Assembly (NCBI GenBank): GCA_016869275.1 | Contig: VGEO01000004.1 | Coordinates: forward strand, 1-64,000 | Length of the DNA: 64,000 nucleotides | Origin: Alphaproteobacteria bacterium | GTDB lineage: Bacteria; Pseudomonadota; Alphaproteobacteria; SHVV01 | Direction of reading: 5' to 3' | Part shown: piece after piece, positions 40,733-49,736 of the stretch | Position numbering within the stretch: the first letter of the stretch is position 1 | How the letters are laid out: every line of letters starts with the position of its first letter | Position numbers and translations under genes: made by a program | Notes under the pieces: model-generated | Database searches by the model: none | What the model was told of the DNA's origin: nothing | Seen by the model: only the letters and a program-made list of their open reading frames with translations

Positions 40733-41152
40733 ATGACCAAGACGACCGGCGGGTGCCTGTGCGGCGCGGTTCGCTACGAAGCCGACGCCCGACCGGACCA
40801 CGCGAGCTACTGCCACTGCTCGATGTGCCGGCGCGCGACCGGGGCGCCGGTCGCCGCCTTCGCCCGGCTGCCGAGCGCAGGCTTCCGGGTCACTAAAGGC
40901 GCGATCACGCATTATCGGTCGTCGGCCGTCGCCGTGCGCGGCTTCTGCGCGCAATGCGGCTCGCCGCTCACGTTCCAGTACGACGCCTATCCGGCATATG
41001 TCGCGGTTGCGATCGGCAGCCTCGATCGGCCCGAGCTCGCCGCCCCTGAACGCCACTGGAACTTCGAAGACCGGATGCCGTGGCTGGAACTGAGCGATTC
41101 CCTGCCGCGCCAGGGCAACATTGCCGTCGCAGCCGCCAGACCGAATTCTTAG
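40733..41152 (+). CDS. GFA family (CENP-V/glutathione-dependent formaldehyde-activating-like) protein
   Basis: A 139-residue Mss4-like zinc protein: GGCLCGAVRYE, YCHCSMCRRATGAP and GFCAQCGSPLTF supply the cysteine sets of GFA-type proteins. These bind zinc; only a few are shown to condense formaldehyde with glutathione. GGAGGA precedes the ATG, which lies 13 bases after the dioxygenase stop. An EamA exporter follows 7 bases downstream. Confidence 0.9.
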   Translation: MTKTTGGCLCGAVRYEADARPDHASYCHCSMCRRATGAPVAAFARLPSAGFRVTKGAITHYRSSAVAVRGFCAQCGSPLTFQYDAYPAYVAVAIGSLDRPELAAPERHWNFEDRMPWLELSDSLPRQGNIAVAAARPNS

Positions 41153-41159
41153 AGCACCG

Positions 41160-42065
41160 ATGAGTCGATCTTTCGGCGAGCCCGGCTGGTCGGTTCTCGC
41201 GCCGGTCGTCTTTCTTCTGTTGTGGTCGGGCGGCTTCACCGTCGCCAAGATCGGCGTCGAGTACGCCCCGCCGATGACGCTGCTCGCGCTCCGCTACGCG
41301 TGCGCGCTCGCGGTCTTGGCGCCGCTCGCGCTCTGGCTCAAACCGCCGCTGCCGCGCCGGCCGGTCGAGTGGTTGCATATCGCGGTGGTCGGCTTTCTGA
41401 TTCAGGGAATCTATTTCGGCTTCAACTACCTCGCCTTCTCGCTGGGTGTCCCGGCCGGTACCGTCGCGCTGATCACGTCGCTACAGCCGATCCTGGTCGC
41501 GCTATTGGCGGCGCCAATCGTCGACGAGCGGGTGAGCGCGTCGCGCTGGACCGGCCTCGTCCTCGGCCTCGCGGGCGCCGCCTGCGTCATTCTCGCGCAG
41601 TCGACCGTCGCGCTCGCCTCGATCGTCGGTATGGTTGCCTCGGTCGGCGCGCTGCTCGGCATGACCGCGGCGACGCTTTACGAGAAGTGCTTCGGCGTCG
41701 GGCACCACCCGGTCACCGCCAACGCCATCCAGTACGCGGTCGGCGTGGCGGCGACGTTGCCGCTCGCATTCGCGTTCGAGGACATGACGGTCGCGTGGAC
41801 GGCGGAATTCGCGGGCGCCCTCGCCTACCTCGTGATCGGCAACTCGCTGATCTCGATCACGCTGTTGCTCGCGATGATCCGCCGCGGCGAAGCCTCGCGC
41901 GTGTCATCGCTCCTCTTCCTGGTGCCGCCGACCGCGGCCGTGATCGCGTGGGCGGTGATTGGCGAGGCGCTCGCGCCGCTCGCCTGGCTCGGGCTGGCGG
42001 TGGCCGCCGCCGGCGTCGCTGTCGTCGTCCGGCCGCAGATACTAGCGCGGTGGACGGGCCGGTAG
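41160..42065 (+). CDS. EamA/DMT family transporter
   Basis: A 301-residue ten-TM EamA protein, more distant from the tandem pair at 37788-39592. LLLWSGGFTVAKIGVEYAPPMTLLALRYACAL opens repeat 1, and LVIGNSLISITLLLAMIRRGEASRVSSLLFLVPPTAAVIAW is in repeat 2. ATG 41160 follows the GFA stop by 7 bases. Ends with WTGR. Substrate unknown. Confidence 0.88.
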   Translation: MSRSFGEPGWSVLAPVVFLLLWSGGFTVAKIGVEYAPPMTLLALRYACALAVLAPLALWLKPPLPRRPVEWLHIAVVGFLIQGIYFGFNYLAFSLGVPAGTVALITSLQPILVALLAAPIVDERVSASRWTGLVLGLAGAACVILAQSTVALASIVGMVASVGALLGMTAATLYEKCFGVGHHPVTANAIQYAVGVAATLPLAFAFEDMTVAWTAEFAGALAYLVIGNSLISITLLLAMIRRGEASRVSSLLFLVPPTAAVIAWAVIGEALAPLAWLGLAVAAAGVAVVVRPQILARWTGR

Positions 42066-42146
42066 CGACCGCGAACGCCAGCCTTCGCAATCGGCAGCGG
42101 CCGGACTACTATCGCGCCAAACCACGGCACACTTGGGAGAATAGCC

Positions 42147-43109
42147 ATGAAAACGACCTTTGCATTGCTGGCGGCGGCGGCCGCGCTCGCGCTGGCGAAC
42201 CCGGCCCCTGCGCAACAGTCGGTCAAACTCTCGATCGGCACCGGCGGTACCGGCGGCGTCTACTATCCGATGGGCGGCGGGCTCGCCAACATCCTCTCCA
42301 AACACGTGCCGGGCTGGCAGGCGACCGCCGAAGTAACCGGCGGATCGGTCGACAATCTCAAGCTCCTCGGCGCCGGCAAGTCGGAGATCGGCTTCTCGAT
42401 GGCCGACGCCGGGCTCGACGCCTTGAAGGGCGAAGACAAGTTCAAGGGCGCGCCGGTTCCGGTGCGCACGCTCATGGTGCTCTATCCCAACCGCATGCAC
42501 GTCGTGACGGTCGACGGCAGCGGCATCAACGCGCTCAAGGACTTGAAGGGCAAGCGCGTCTCGACCGGCTCGCCCGGCAGCGCGACCGAGGTGATGGCAT
42601 TCCGCGTGATCGAAGCGGCCGGCCTCGACAAGGACAAGGACATGACTCGCGAGCGCCTGGGCGCCGCCGAGTCGGTGAACGCGGTCAAGGACAAGAAGAT
42701 CGACGCCTTCTTCTGGGTCGGCGGCTTGCCGACCGCGGCGGTCACCGATCTCGCCAACACGCCCGGCACCAAGATCAAGATGGTCGACACCGCCGAGGTC
42801 GTCGATGCCATGAACAAGAAATACGACAACCTCTATGCCAAGGACACGATTGCCGCGTCGGTCTATGCCGGTATGGCCAAGGACAACGCGGTGGCGACGG
42901 TCTGGAACATCCTGGTCGTCCACAAGGACATGAAGGACGACGTCGCCTACACCATCGTCAAGACCATCTTCGACAAGAAGCCGGAGATGGTGGCGGTCCA
43001 CAAGGAAGCCGAGAGCTTCAACGTCGCCACCCAGGCCGGGCGCTCGCCGCTGCCGTTCCACCCTGGCGCCGTCAAATACTTCGCGGAAAAAGGCGTCAAG
43101 GTGAACTGA
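42147..43109 (+). CDS. TAXI-family TRAP transporter substrate-binding protein
   Basis: A 320-residue periplasmic binding protein. Signal peptide TFALLAAAAALALANPAPAQQ, then LSIGTGGTGGVYYPMGGGLANIL, the hallmark of TAXI (TRAP-associated extracytoplasmic immunogenic) proteins that bind glutamate-like or other carboxylates. It lies 19 bases before the fused TRAP permease gene, so the two form a complete uptake system. AGGAG-poor leader, but CTTGGGAGAA precedes the ATG. Confidence 0.92.
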   Translation: MKTTFALLAAAAALALANPAPAQQSVKLSIGTGGTGGVYYPMGGGLANILSKHVPGWQATAEVTGGSVDNLKLLGAGKSEIGFSMADAGLDALKGEDKFKGAPVPVRTLMVLYPNRMHVVTVDGSGINALKDLKGKRVSTGSPGSATEVMAFRVIEAAGLDKDKDMTRERLGAAESVNAVKDKKIDAFFWVGGLPTAAVTDLANTPGTKIKMVDTAEVVDAMNKKYDNLYAKDTIAASVYAGMAKDNAVATVWNILVVHKDMKDDVAYTIVKTIFDKKPEMVAVHKEAESFNVATQAGRSPLPFHPGAVKYFAEKGVKVN

Positions 43110-43128
43110 CCGGGCCGGACCCGGCCCC

Positions 43129-45117
43129 GTGAGCGAGGCGTCCAAGGCCGCGGAAGAAGCCGACGCCCGGATCGATCGCGCGGCGCTCTACCTCGAAGCC
43201 GAGGAGGGCGTCGCCAACCGGCTGCGCGGCGCGGTCGCGATCGCGGTGTTGGGTCTCGCGGTCGCGACCACGCTGTTTCACCTTTACGCCGCCTACGGCA
43301 TCGTTCCGACCCAGACCCTGCGCCCGGTTCACGTCGCGCTGATCCTGGTCCTCGCGTTCCTGGTCTACCCGATGGCGGCGCGGTTTCGCGATCGCATCCG
43401 CTGGTGGGACCTCGCCCTCGCTGCCAGCGCGGTTGGCGTCGTCGCCTACATGCTGGCGGGCGGCGACGACTTCACCGACCGTAACACGCTCCCCAACCGC
43501 ACCGACATCGCGGTCGGCGTCGTCTTCATCCTGTTGGTGCTCGAGGGCGCGCGACGCACGACCGGCTGGATCATGCCGGCGATCTGCGTCGTGTTCATCG
43601 CCTACGCTTTCGTCGGCGCGTTGCTGCCGCCGCCCTGGACCCATCGCGGCTACGGCATCGACCGCCTGGTCGGCCATCTCTACATGACGCTCGAAGGCAT
43701 CTTCGGCTCGGCGGTCGACGTCTCGTCCTCGCTCATCATCCTGTTCTCGATCTTCGGCGCCGTACTGCACCATTCCGGCGCCGGTAAGTTCTTCATCGAC
43801 TTCTCGTTCGCCGCGTTGGGCGGTAAGCGCGCCTCGGCCGGCCGCACCGTGGTACTGGCGTCGTTCCTGCTGGGCGGCCCATCGGGCTCGGGCGTCGCAA
43901 CCACGGTCACGATCGGTTCGGTCGCCGCACCGATGCTGGCCAAGGCCGGATTCTCGGCCAACGCCGCCGGCGGCCTGCTCGCGGCCGGCGGCCTGGGGGC
44001 GATCCTGTCGCCGCCAGTCCTGGGCGCGGCCGCGTTCCTGATCGCCGAGTTCTTGAAGATTTCGTACCTCGACGTCATCCGCATGGCAGTGATCCCGACC
44101 TGCCTCTACTACTTCGCGCTCCTGATGATGGTCGAGCTCGAACGGCGCGAGGTGCCGGGCGCGGTCGAGTTGCCGCGGCAAAGCCTCTGGCGGCTCACGC
44201 TCGGCGGCGGCTTTCACTTCGCATCGCTGATCGCGATCGTCGTCTTCATGCTGATCGGCTTCACGCCGGTGCTGGCGGTGTTCTGGGCGACCGTACTCGC
44301 GGCGGCCGCGAGCTTCTTGAACCCTGCCGCGGCGCTGATGCCGCGCAAGCTCGGCGCCGCGCTCGCCGACGGCACGCTCAAGGTCCTAAACGTCGCCGCC
44401 ACCTGCGCCGCCGCCGGCATCATCGTCGGCGTCGTGACGCTGACCGGCCTCGGCCTCAAGTTCAGCGCGATCGCGATCGCCTACGCCGGCGGCAGCCTCG
44501 CGCTCACCGCGCTCTATACCGCGCTGATCGTCTGGGTGGTCGGGCTCGCGGTGCCGGTGACCGCATCCTATATCATCTGCGCGGTGATCGCGGCGCCGGC
44601 CCTGATCCAACTGGGGGTCCCCGACTTCGCCGCCCACATGTTCATCTTCTATTACGCGCTGCTCTCGGAAGTCTCGCCGCCGACCGCGCTCTCGCCATTC
44701 GCGGCCGCCGCGATCACCGGCGGTAATCCATACCTGACGACGCTGCAGGCGTGGAAATACACGCTCTCCGCGTTTCTGGCGCCGTTCGTGTTCGTGCTCG
44801 ACCCGCACGGTATCGGTCTCCTGCTCAAGCTGCCGAGGGGCGCCGATTGGGGCGACGTCGCGCTGATCGTCGCCGCGACCGCGATCGCGATCGCGGTCCT
44901 GACCGCGGCGCTGCAAGGCCGCTGGCGGGCGCCGGTGACCGCGCCCGAGCGCGCGCTGCTGGTGTTGAGCGGCGTCCTTCTGCTGTTCGGGCCAGGGGTC
45001 GATGGGGTGCTGGCGCAAGCTGCCGGTGCCTCGATCGGTGCGCGCGAGGTCGGCTTCGGCTTGGCCCTCGTCCTCGCCGCCATCGGCTGGCGCCGGCCGG
45101 TGGCTACGATCGTCTAG
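43129..45117 (+). CDS. fused TRAP transporter permease (4TM + 12TM, DctQM type)
   Basis: A 662-residue membrane protein that fuses the small DctQ-like part (first ~170 residues) to the large DctM-like part. Landmarks: FSFAALGGKRASAGRTVVLASFLLGGPSGSGVATTVTIGSVAAPML and AGGLLAAGGLGAILSPPVLGAAAFLIAE, then VSPPTALSPFAAAAITGGN. It uses a Na+ gradient to bring in the TAXI-bound substrate. GTG 43129 is preceded by GGCCCC and lies 19 bases after the binding-protein stop. The C-terminal ~60 residues hold extra TM segments. Confidence 0.92.
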   Translation: MSEASKAAEEADARIDRAALYLEAEEGVANRLRGAVAIAVLGLAVATTLFHLYAAYGIVPTQTLRPVHVALILVLAFLVYPMAARFRDRIRWWDLALAASAVGVVAYMLAGGDDFTDRNTLPNRTDIAVGVVFILLVLEGARRTTGWIMPAICVVFIAYAFVGALLPPPWTHRGYGIDRLVGHLYMTLEGIFGSAVDVSSSLIILFSIFGAVLHHSGAGKFFIDFSFAALGGKRASAGRTVVLASFLLGGPSGSGVATTVTIGSVAAPMLAKAGFSANAAGGLLAAGGLGAILSPPVLGAAAFLIAEFLKISYLDVIRMAVIPTCLYYFALLMMVELERREVPGAVELPRQSLWRLTLGGGFHFASLIAIVVFMLIGFTPVLAVFWATVLAAAASFLNPAAALMPRKLGAALADGTLKVLNVAATCAAAGIIVGVVTLTGLGLKFSAIAIAYAGGSLALTALYTALIVWVVGLAVPVTASYIICAVIAAPALIQLGVPDFAAHMFIFYYALLSEVSPPTALSPFAAAAITGGNPYLTTLQAWKYTLSAFLAPFVFVLDPHGIGLLLKLPRGADWGDVALIVAATAIAIAVLTAALQGRWRAPVTAPERALLVLSGVLLLFGPGVDGVLAQAAGASIGAREVGFGLALVLAAIGWRRPVATIV

Positions 45118-45134
45118 GGGGCCGCACCCGACCG

Positions 45135-46163
45135 ATGGCATCGTTTCGGTTCGACCTCGTCGTCGCGGTGTGGGGCGACCTCTTCCGCGGCCTGTTCGAG
45201 AAACTCTGCCTGCCGAGCCTATGCACGCCCGCGAACCTCGAGGCGCTCGGCCAGCGCGGCGAGGTGAAGCTGTGGCTCTATACGCCGGCGGCCGAGGTCG
45301 GCCGGCTCGACGTTGCCCAGTTGCGGGCGCGAATCCCGGCAGCGATCGGCTTTCGCGTGGTGACGCTCGAGGGGATCGGCCGCGCCGATCATGCGGTCCG
45401 CAACAATCTCGACATGTCGCTTTGCCACCGCAACGCGATCAAGACCGCGGAAGAGCGCGACGCCGTCATCTCGTTCATTCCGGCCGACAGCGTGTGGGCC
45501 GAGGGCGCGTTGCCGCGGATGGCGGACCGGATCGTCGCCGGCAAGCGCGCGGTGTTCCTGTTGGGAACGCGCGTCACCGCCGAGACCTTCATCGACGTGT
45601 TCAGCAGCCGCTTCCTCGACGCGGCGCGCTGGGTCGCGCGCTGCCCGGCGCGAGACTTGATCCGGGCGGCGCTGCCGTGCCTGCATCCGATCACGCGCGC
45701 GTCGTTCGTCGACAGCCCCACCTTCACCACCTGGCCCTCGACCCTGGTGTGGCCGGTGGGCGCCGACGGGCTCCTGATCCGCGCCTTCCATTTCCACCCG
45801 GCGTTCGTGTGGCCGCGCCGCTACGGCGACTTCGCGCTCACCGTCGATCTCGACTTCGTCAAGAATGCGGTCGATGGCGAGGGCGACATCCATGTCGTCA
45901 CCGATTCCGACGAAGCGCTCCAACTCAATCTGGACGTCGAGAACCACTTGCCCAATTTCCTCGGCCGCGCGCCGGCCGATCCGACCGCGATCGCGGCGTG
46001 GATCGGCGGCAACGCCGATCCGCTGCATCGCGCGATGTTCTTGCGCCACACGGTCCGCCTCCATGCCGGCGAACTCGGCCCGGCGTGGGATGCGGCGGCG
46101 GCACGGTCGGATCGGTTCGCGCGCGAACTGCTCGCCGCCGCCGCCGATACGGCCGCGCCATGA
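45135..46163 (+). CDS. uncharacterised protein resembling a GT-A glycosyltransferase, paralogue A
   Basis: A 342-residue protein I cannot assign to a named family. It opens FDLVVAVWGDLFRGLFEKLCLPSL, has VKLWLYTP, CHRNAIK and FIPADSVWAEGALPRMADRIVAGKRAVFL, then DSPTFTTWPS, FHFHPAFVWPRRYGDF and VTDSDEAL. The strand-turn pattern with DSVWAEGAL resembles a nucleotide-sugar transferase (GT-A) core, but no DxD motif is certain. It ends overlapping the next gene, a close relative, by 4 bases. It follows the TRAP permease by 17 bases. Confidence 0.65.
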   Translation: MASFRFDLVVAVWGDLFRGLFEKLCLPSLCTPANLEALGQRGEVKLWLYTPAAEVGRLDVAQLRARIPAAIGFRVVTLEGIGRADHAVRNNLDMSLCHRNAIKTAEERDAVISFIPADSVWAEGALPRMADRIVAGKRAVFLLGTRVTAETFIDVFSSRFLDAARWVARCPARDLIRAALPCLHPITRASFVDSPTFTTWPSTLVWPVGADGLLIRAFHFHPAFVWPRRYGDFALTVDLDFVKNAVDGEGDIHVVTDSDEALQLNLDVENHLPNFLGRAPADPTAIAAWIGGNADPLHRAMFLRHTVRLHAGELGPAWDAAAARSDRFARELLAAAADTAAP

Positions 46164-47182
46164 ATTTCGACCTGATCGTCGCCATGTGGGGCGACTCCTA
46201 TCCACTCATCTTCGAGCGCGTCGCGTTTCCGAGCTTGTGCGCACCGGGCAACATTCCGGCACTCGCCGCGGCCGGGCGGGTCACGCTCTGGCTTTACGTC
46301 CCCGCCGGCGAAGCGGCCGGCGTCGATCTCGAAGGCTACCGCGCGCGGCTCCCCGCCGCGGTCGAGGTCGCGGTCGTACCGGTCGCGGACATCGGCGGCA
46401 GCAACCTGGTCGCGCGGAACTACCTCGACTTGTCGGTCTGCCATCGGCTGGCGGTTGCCAAAGCGGGCGAGCGGAACGCGGCGCTCTGTTTTCTCCCGGC
46501 CGACGGTATCTGGGCTGACGGCTCGCTGCGGGCGATGGCGGCGCATCTCGCAGCAGGCCGGCGCGCGGTCCTCACCAACGGAATCCGCATCGCCGCTGAA
46601 ACCTTCTTGCCGGTTTATATCGAGCGCTTCCTCGCGCCCGACTTGAGCGTCGCGCGCTGCCCGGGGCGCGCCCTGGTCGCAGCGGTCATGCCGCACCTGC
46701 ATCGACTGACGTTGAGCACTATGATCGACAGCCCAACCTTCACGACCTGGCCCTCGCTCGTCACGTGGCCAGTTGCCGGCGAAGACGGGCTCATCACCCG
46801 CCTCTTCCATCTCCACCCGGCGATGGTGTGGCCCCGGCGTTACGGCGACTTCACGGGCACGGTCGATCACGGCTTGATCGAGGCCGCGATGTCGCGGACC
46901 GATGACATATGTGTCGTCACCGATTCGGACGAGGCGCTTCAGGTCAACCTCGACGTCCTTGGCCACCGCGACGACTTGATCGGCACAGCGCCCGCCTCGA
47001 TCGAAACGATCGCGGCGTGGATTCCGACCGCGACCACCCCGCTGCACCGGTGGTTTTTCCTGAACGCGCCGATCCGCCTGCACGAGCGCGACCTCAACAC
47101 CGCATGGGCGGCGGTCGAAGAGCGGTCGCGTCAGTTCGCGGCGGTCGTAGTTGCTGCCGCCGAACGTCGGCTGCCCCACTGA
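46160..47182 (+). CDS. uncharacterised protein resembling a GT-A glycosyltransferase, paralogue B
   Basis: A 340-residue paralogue of the preceding gene: FDLIVAMWGDSYPLIFERVAFPSLC, VTLWLYVPAGE, NYLDLSVCHRLAVAKAGERNAAL, FLPADGIWADGSLRAMAAHL, IDSPTFTTWPS, FHLHPAMVWPRRYGDF and VVTDSDEALQVNLDVLG align block for block. The conserved HPAxVWPRRYGDF and VTDSDEALQxNLDV are the most constant parts and good signatures. ATG 46160 overlaps the stop of paralogue A (ATGA). Function unknown; I infer an in-tandem duplication whose products act together. Confidence 0.65.
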   Translation: MNFDLIVAMWGDSYPLIFERVAFPSLCAPGNIPALAAAGRVTLWLYVPAGEAAGVDLEGYRARLPAAVEVAVVPVADIGGSNLVARNYLDLSVCHRLAVAKAGERNAALCFLPADGIWADGSLRAMAAHLAAGRRAVLTNGIRIAAETFLPVYIERFLAPDLSVARCPGRALVAAVMPHLHRLTLSTMIDSPTFTTWPSLVTWPVAGEDGLITRLFHLHPAMVWPRRYGDFTGTVDHGLIEAAMSRTDDICVVTDSDEALQVNLDVLGHRDDLIGTAPASIETIAAWIPTATTPLHRWFFLNAPIRLHERDLNTAWAAVEERSRQFAAVVVAAAERRLPH

Positions 47183-47192
47183 AGGAGCGGAC

Positions 47193-47792
47193 ATGATCGA
47201 TGCCAAGCCGATCGTTCTGGCCGGGTGCCACGTCAAGCTGGTGCCGCTCGAATCGGCGCATATCGCAGACCTGACGGCTGCGCTCGATCCGACGCTCACG
47301 CAGTGGTTCACGAAGCCGCTCCTGACGCGGACCGACGTCGCAGCCTTCGTCGCCGAGGCGATCGCTCAGGCCGACGCCGGCTTAGCGCTCCCGTTCGCAA
47401 CCCTCGATGCCGCGAGCGGCAGGGCGATCGGTACCACCCGGTTCGGCGCGATCGACCGCTCGAACCGCCACGTCGAGATCGGCTGGACGTATCTCGCGCG
47501 CCGCTGCCACCGCACCGGCGCCAACAGCGAGGCCAAGTTCCTGATGCTCGCCCACGCGTTCGAAACCTGGGCTTGCCTCCGGGTCGAGTTCAAGACCGAT
47601 TCGCTCAACGCGCCGACCCGGACCGCATTGGCCCGGCTGGGAGCGACCGAAGAAGGAACGTTCCGCAACCACATGGTGTGCGCCTCGGGCCGGATCCGGC
47701 ATAGCGTCTATTTCAGCATCACCGCCGACGAGTGGCCGGCGGTCAAAGCCCGCCTCGCGGCGCGGATCGCCGCCGGCGGCCATACCTCGTAA
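47193..47792 (+). CDS. GNAT family acetyltransferase (RimJ/RimL-like)
   Basis: A 199-residue GNAT protein. It has VKLVPLESAHIADLTAALDPTLTQWF, then IGTTRFGAIDRSNRHVEIGWTYLARRCHRTGANSEAKFLMLAHAFETWACLRVEFKTDSLN; the ..RVEFKTD.LN...T..AL..LGA pattern is typical of RimL-type acetyltransferases. ATG 47193 lies 10 bases after the preceding stop with GAAGGAG upstream. Acceptor unknown. Confidence 0.88.
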   Translation: MIDAKPIVLAGCHVKLVPLESAHIADLTAALDPTLTQWFTKPLLTRTDVAAFVAEAIAQADAGLALPFATLDAASGRAIGTTRFGAIDRSNRHVEIGWTYLARRCHRTGANSEAKFLMLAHAFETWACLRVEFKTDSLNAPTRTALARLGATEEGTFRNHMVCASGRIRHSVYFSITADEWPAVKARLAARIAAGGHTS

Positions 47793-47808
47793 CCGGAAGG
47801 ATCGACCG

Positions 47809-48846
47809 ATGACCGCGCTTCCATTCGACCGCCTCGAGATCGGCCTCTACAGCATCGCAGCGACCGCCGACAATGCCGCCGTCGCCCGCCAAGCCGAGGC
47901 GCGCGGTTTCAAGCGCGTGTGGCTGGCCGAGGACCACCACAGCCGCGACATCTTCGTGCAGGCGGCGGTCATTGCCGGAACGACACGGTCGATCGGGATC
48001 GGGCTCGGCATCGTCAATCCTTACACCCGCCACCCGGCCCAGATCGCGATGGGCGTCGCCGACCTGGAAGAACTGGGCGGCCCGCGCGTAACGCTGGGCT
48101 TGGGCGCCGCGTGGTCGGCGATCGGCGCGCACGGGCTCGCCAATCCGCGCCCGATCCGGGCGCTCAAAGAGGCGGGCGAGATCTGCCGCGGCCTTCTCGA
48201 GGGCCAGCAGGTGACCTACGAGGGCGAGATTTTCCGCCTGCCCGCGCCGGGCGCCCGGCTTTCGTTCCCGCTCGCGCGCGCGCGCGTTCCGCTCTACTTC
48301 GGCTCGATGGGCCCGAAGACGCTGGCAATGGCGGCGCCGATCGCCGATGGCTTGCTGTTCAGCGTCTTCTGCAGCCCGCGCTTCGTCGCCGAGCGCATGA
48401 CGCACGTGACCGCCGCGCTCGCCAGGGCCGGGCGTGCGCCCGCCGATCTCGACATCGCCGGCTACATCATCTTCGCGGTCGACCGCGACGGCGCCGCCGC
48501 CCGCCACGCGGCCAAGAAGCTCGTCGCTCATTACGTGCGCCGCATCCGCGACGATCTCCGCTACCAGGCCGCCGGCCTCGATCCCACGCGCATGGCGGCG
48601 ATGAAGCAGGACCTCAACGCGGCCTTCAAGGAAGGACGGTGGACGCAGGCGGTCGCGGAGGTGCCGGACGATGTCGTCACCGCGCTCGCAGTCGCCGGTA
48701 CCCCCGATGAGTGCGTCGCCGGGCTCCGCGCCTACGCCGCCGCCGGGATCAGGCGGCCGGTGCTCTACCACGCGCTCGGGCCCGACCGCGTGGCGGCGAT
48801 CGACCTGATCGCCGATCGGGTACGGCCCGCGCTCGCCCCGGCCTAG
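47809..48846 (+). CDS. LLM class flavin-dependent oxidoreductase
   Basis: A 345-residue luciferase-like monooxygenase or reductase with a TIM-barrel fold: FKRVWLAEDHHSRDIF near the start, GLGIVNPYTRHPAQIAMGVADLEEL and VTLGLGAAWSAIG. The late block VAGTPDECVAGLRAYAAAGIRRPVLY is usual for LLM proteins. Uses FMN or F420; the native cofactor cannot be told from sequence. It follows the GNAT gene by 16 bases with AAGGA upstream and is likely co-transcribed. Confidence 0.87.
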   Translation: MTALPFDRLEIGLYSIAATADNAAVARQAEARGFKRVWLAEDHHSRDIFVQAAVIAGTTRSIGIGLGIVNPYTRHPAQIAMGVADLEELGGPRVTLGLGAAWSAIGAHGLANPRPIRALKEAGEICRGLLEGQQVTYEGEIFRLPAPGARLSFPLARARVPLYFGSMGPKTLAMAAPIADGLLFSVFCSPRFVAERMTHVTAALARAGRAPADLDIAGYIIFAVDRDGAAARHAAKKLVAHYVRRIRDDLRYQAAGLDPTRMAAMKQDLNAAFKEGRWTQAVAEVPDDVVTALAVAGTPDECVAGLRAYAAAGIRRPVLYHALGPDRVAAIDLIADRVRPALAPA

Positions 48847-48885
48847 CCGTAGAGCCTGAGTGAGCCCGGTGCTAAGGTCGCGGCG

Positions 48886-49641
48886 ATGCTGAAAGCGTTT
48901 CGCGCGGTTGTCCTCGGCGCTCTCGCGTCGCTCGGTGCCGGGCGCGGCGTGGCCGCCGAGACCGTCGATCTCGCGCTCGTGCTGGGGGCCGACGTGTCGC
49001 GAAGCGTCGATGCCGGCGAGTTCCAGCTCCAGCGCGAGGGCTATGCCAAGGCGTTGACCGATCCGCGCGTCCTCGCCGCGATCCGCTCGGGCGAGAACGG
49101 TGCGATCGCGCTATGCTACTTCGAGTGGGCTGGCATCGGCGAGCAGCAGCTGGTGATCGACTGGACCGTGATCCGGACCGCGAACGACGCCGCGGCGATC
49201 GCGGCCAAGCTCTTGGACACGCCGCGCTCATACTGGGGCCGCACCGCGATCGGCGACGCGGTCGAGTTCGCGATGCGCCGGCTCGACAAGGTCAAAGGCC
49301 AGGCACCGCGCCAGGTGATCGACCTCTCGGGCGACGGCACCAACACCAACGGCCGCTTCCCGAGCGTGGTGCGCGACGAGGCGGTGGCGGCCGGGATTAC
49401 CATCAACGCGCTCGTGATCCTGAGCCCGGTACCGATCCCGATGTTCCCTGAGCACACCCACCCGCCGGGCGGGCTCGAGAATTACTTCAAGAACTACGTG
49501 ATCGGCGGGCGCGGCGCCTTCACGCTCCAGGTCGAGGGATTCGCCTCCTTCGCCCAGGCGATCGTGCAGAAGCTGGTGATCGAGATTTCCGGGGTCGAAC
49601 CGGGGCCGGCGTTCGCCGCCGCGCTGCCGGCCGCGGACTAA
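48886..49641 (+). CDS. DUF1194 domain protein (VWA-like, secreted)
   Basis: A 251-residue secreted protein. Signal peptide FRAVVLGALASLGAGRGVAAE, then VDLALVLGADVSRSVDAGEFQLQREGYAKAL, a von Willebrand-A-like MIDAS start (DVSRSVD in place of DxSxS), VIDLSGDGTNTNGRFP and VKGQAPRQ. DUF1194 proteins are common in alphaproteobacteria and of unknown function. ATG at 48886 opens the signal peptide. It stands alone between the LLM gene and the methyltransferase. Confidence 0.85.
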   Translation: MLKAFRAVVLGALASLGAGRGVAAETVDLALVLGADVSRSVDAGEFQLQREGYAKALTDPRVLAAIRSGENGAIALCYFEWAGIGEQQLVIDWTVIRTANDAAAIAAKLLDTPRSYWGRTAIGDAVEFAMRRLDKVKGQAPRQVIDLSGDGTNTNGRFPSVVRDEAVAAGITINALVILSPVPIPMFPEHTHPPGGLENYFKNYVIGGRGAFTLQVEGFASFAQAIVQKLVIEISGVEPGPAFAAALPAAD

Positions 49642-49736
49642 ATCCGGACTCCAGCCCTTCAACATTCGTTAACCACGACGGCGTTAGAAAGGCCGCTGGC
49701 GCGGGGTCGTTCCGACCCGCGGACAGCGGGCTCACC

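Noticed and set aside
41222..43132. 636-residue plus-strand frame across the EamA and TAXI genes
   Set aside because: Arg-rich shadow of two well-defined genes in another frame.
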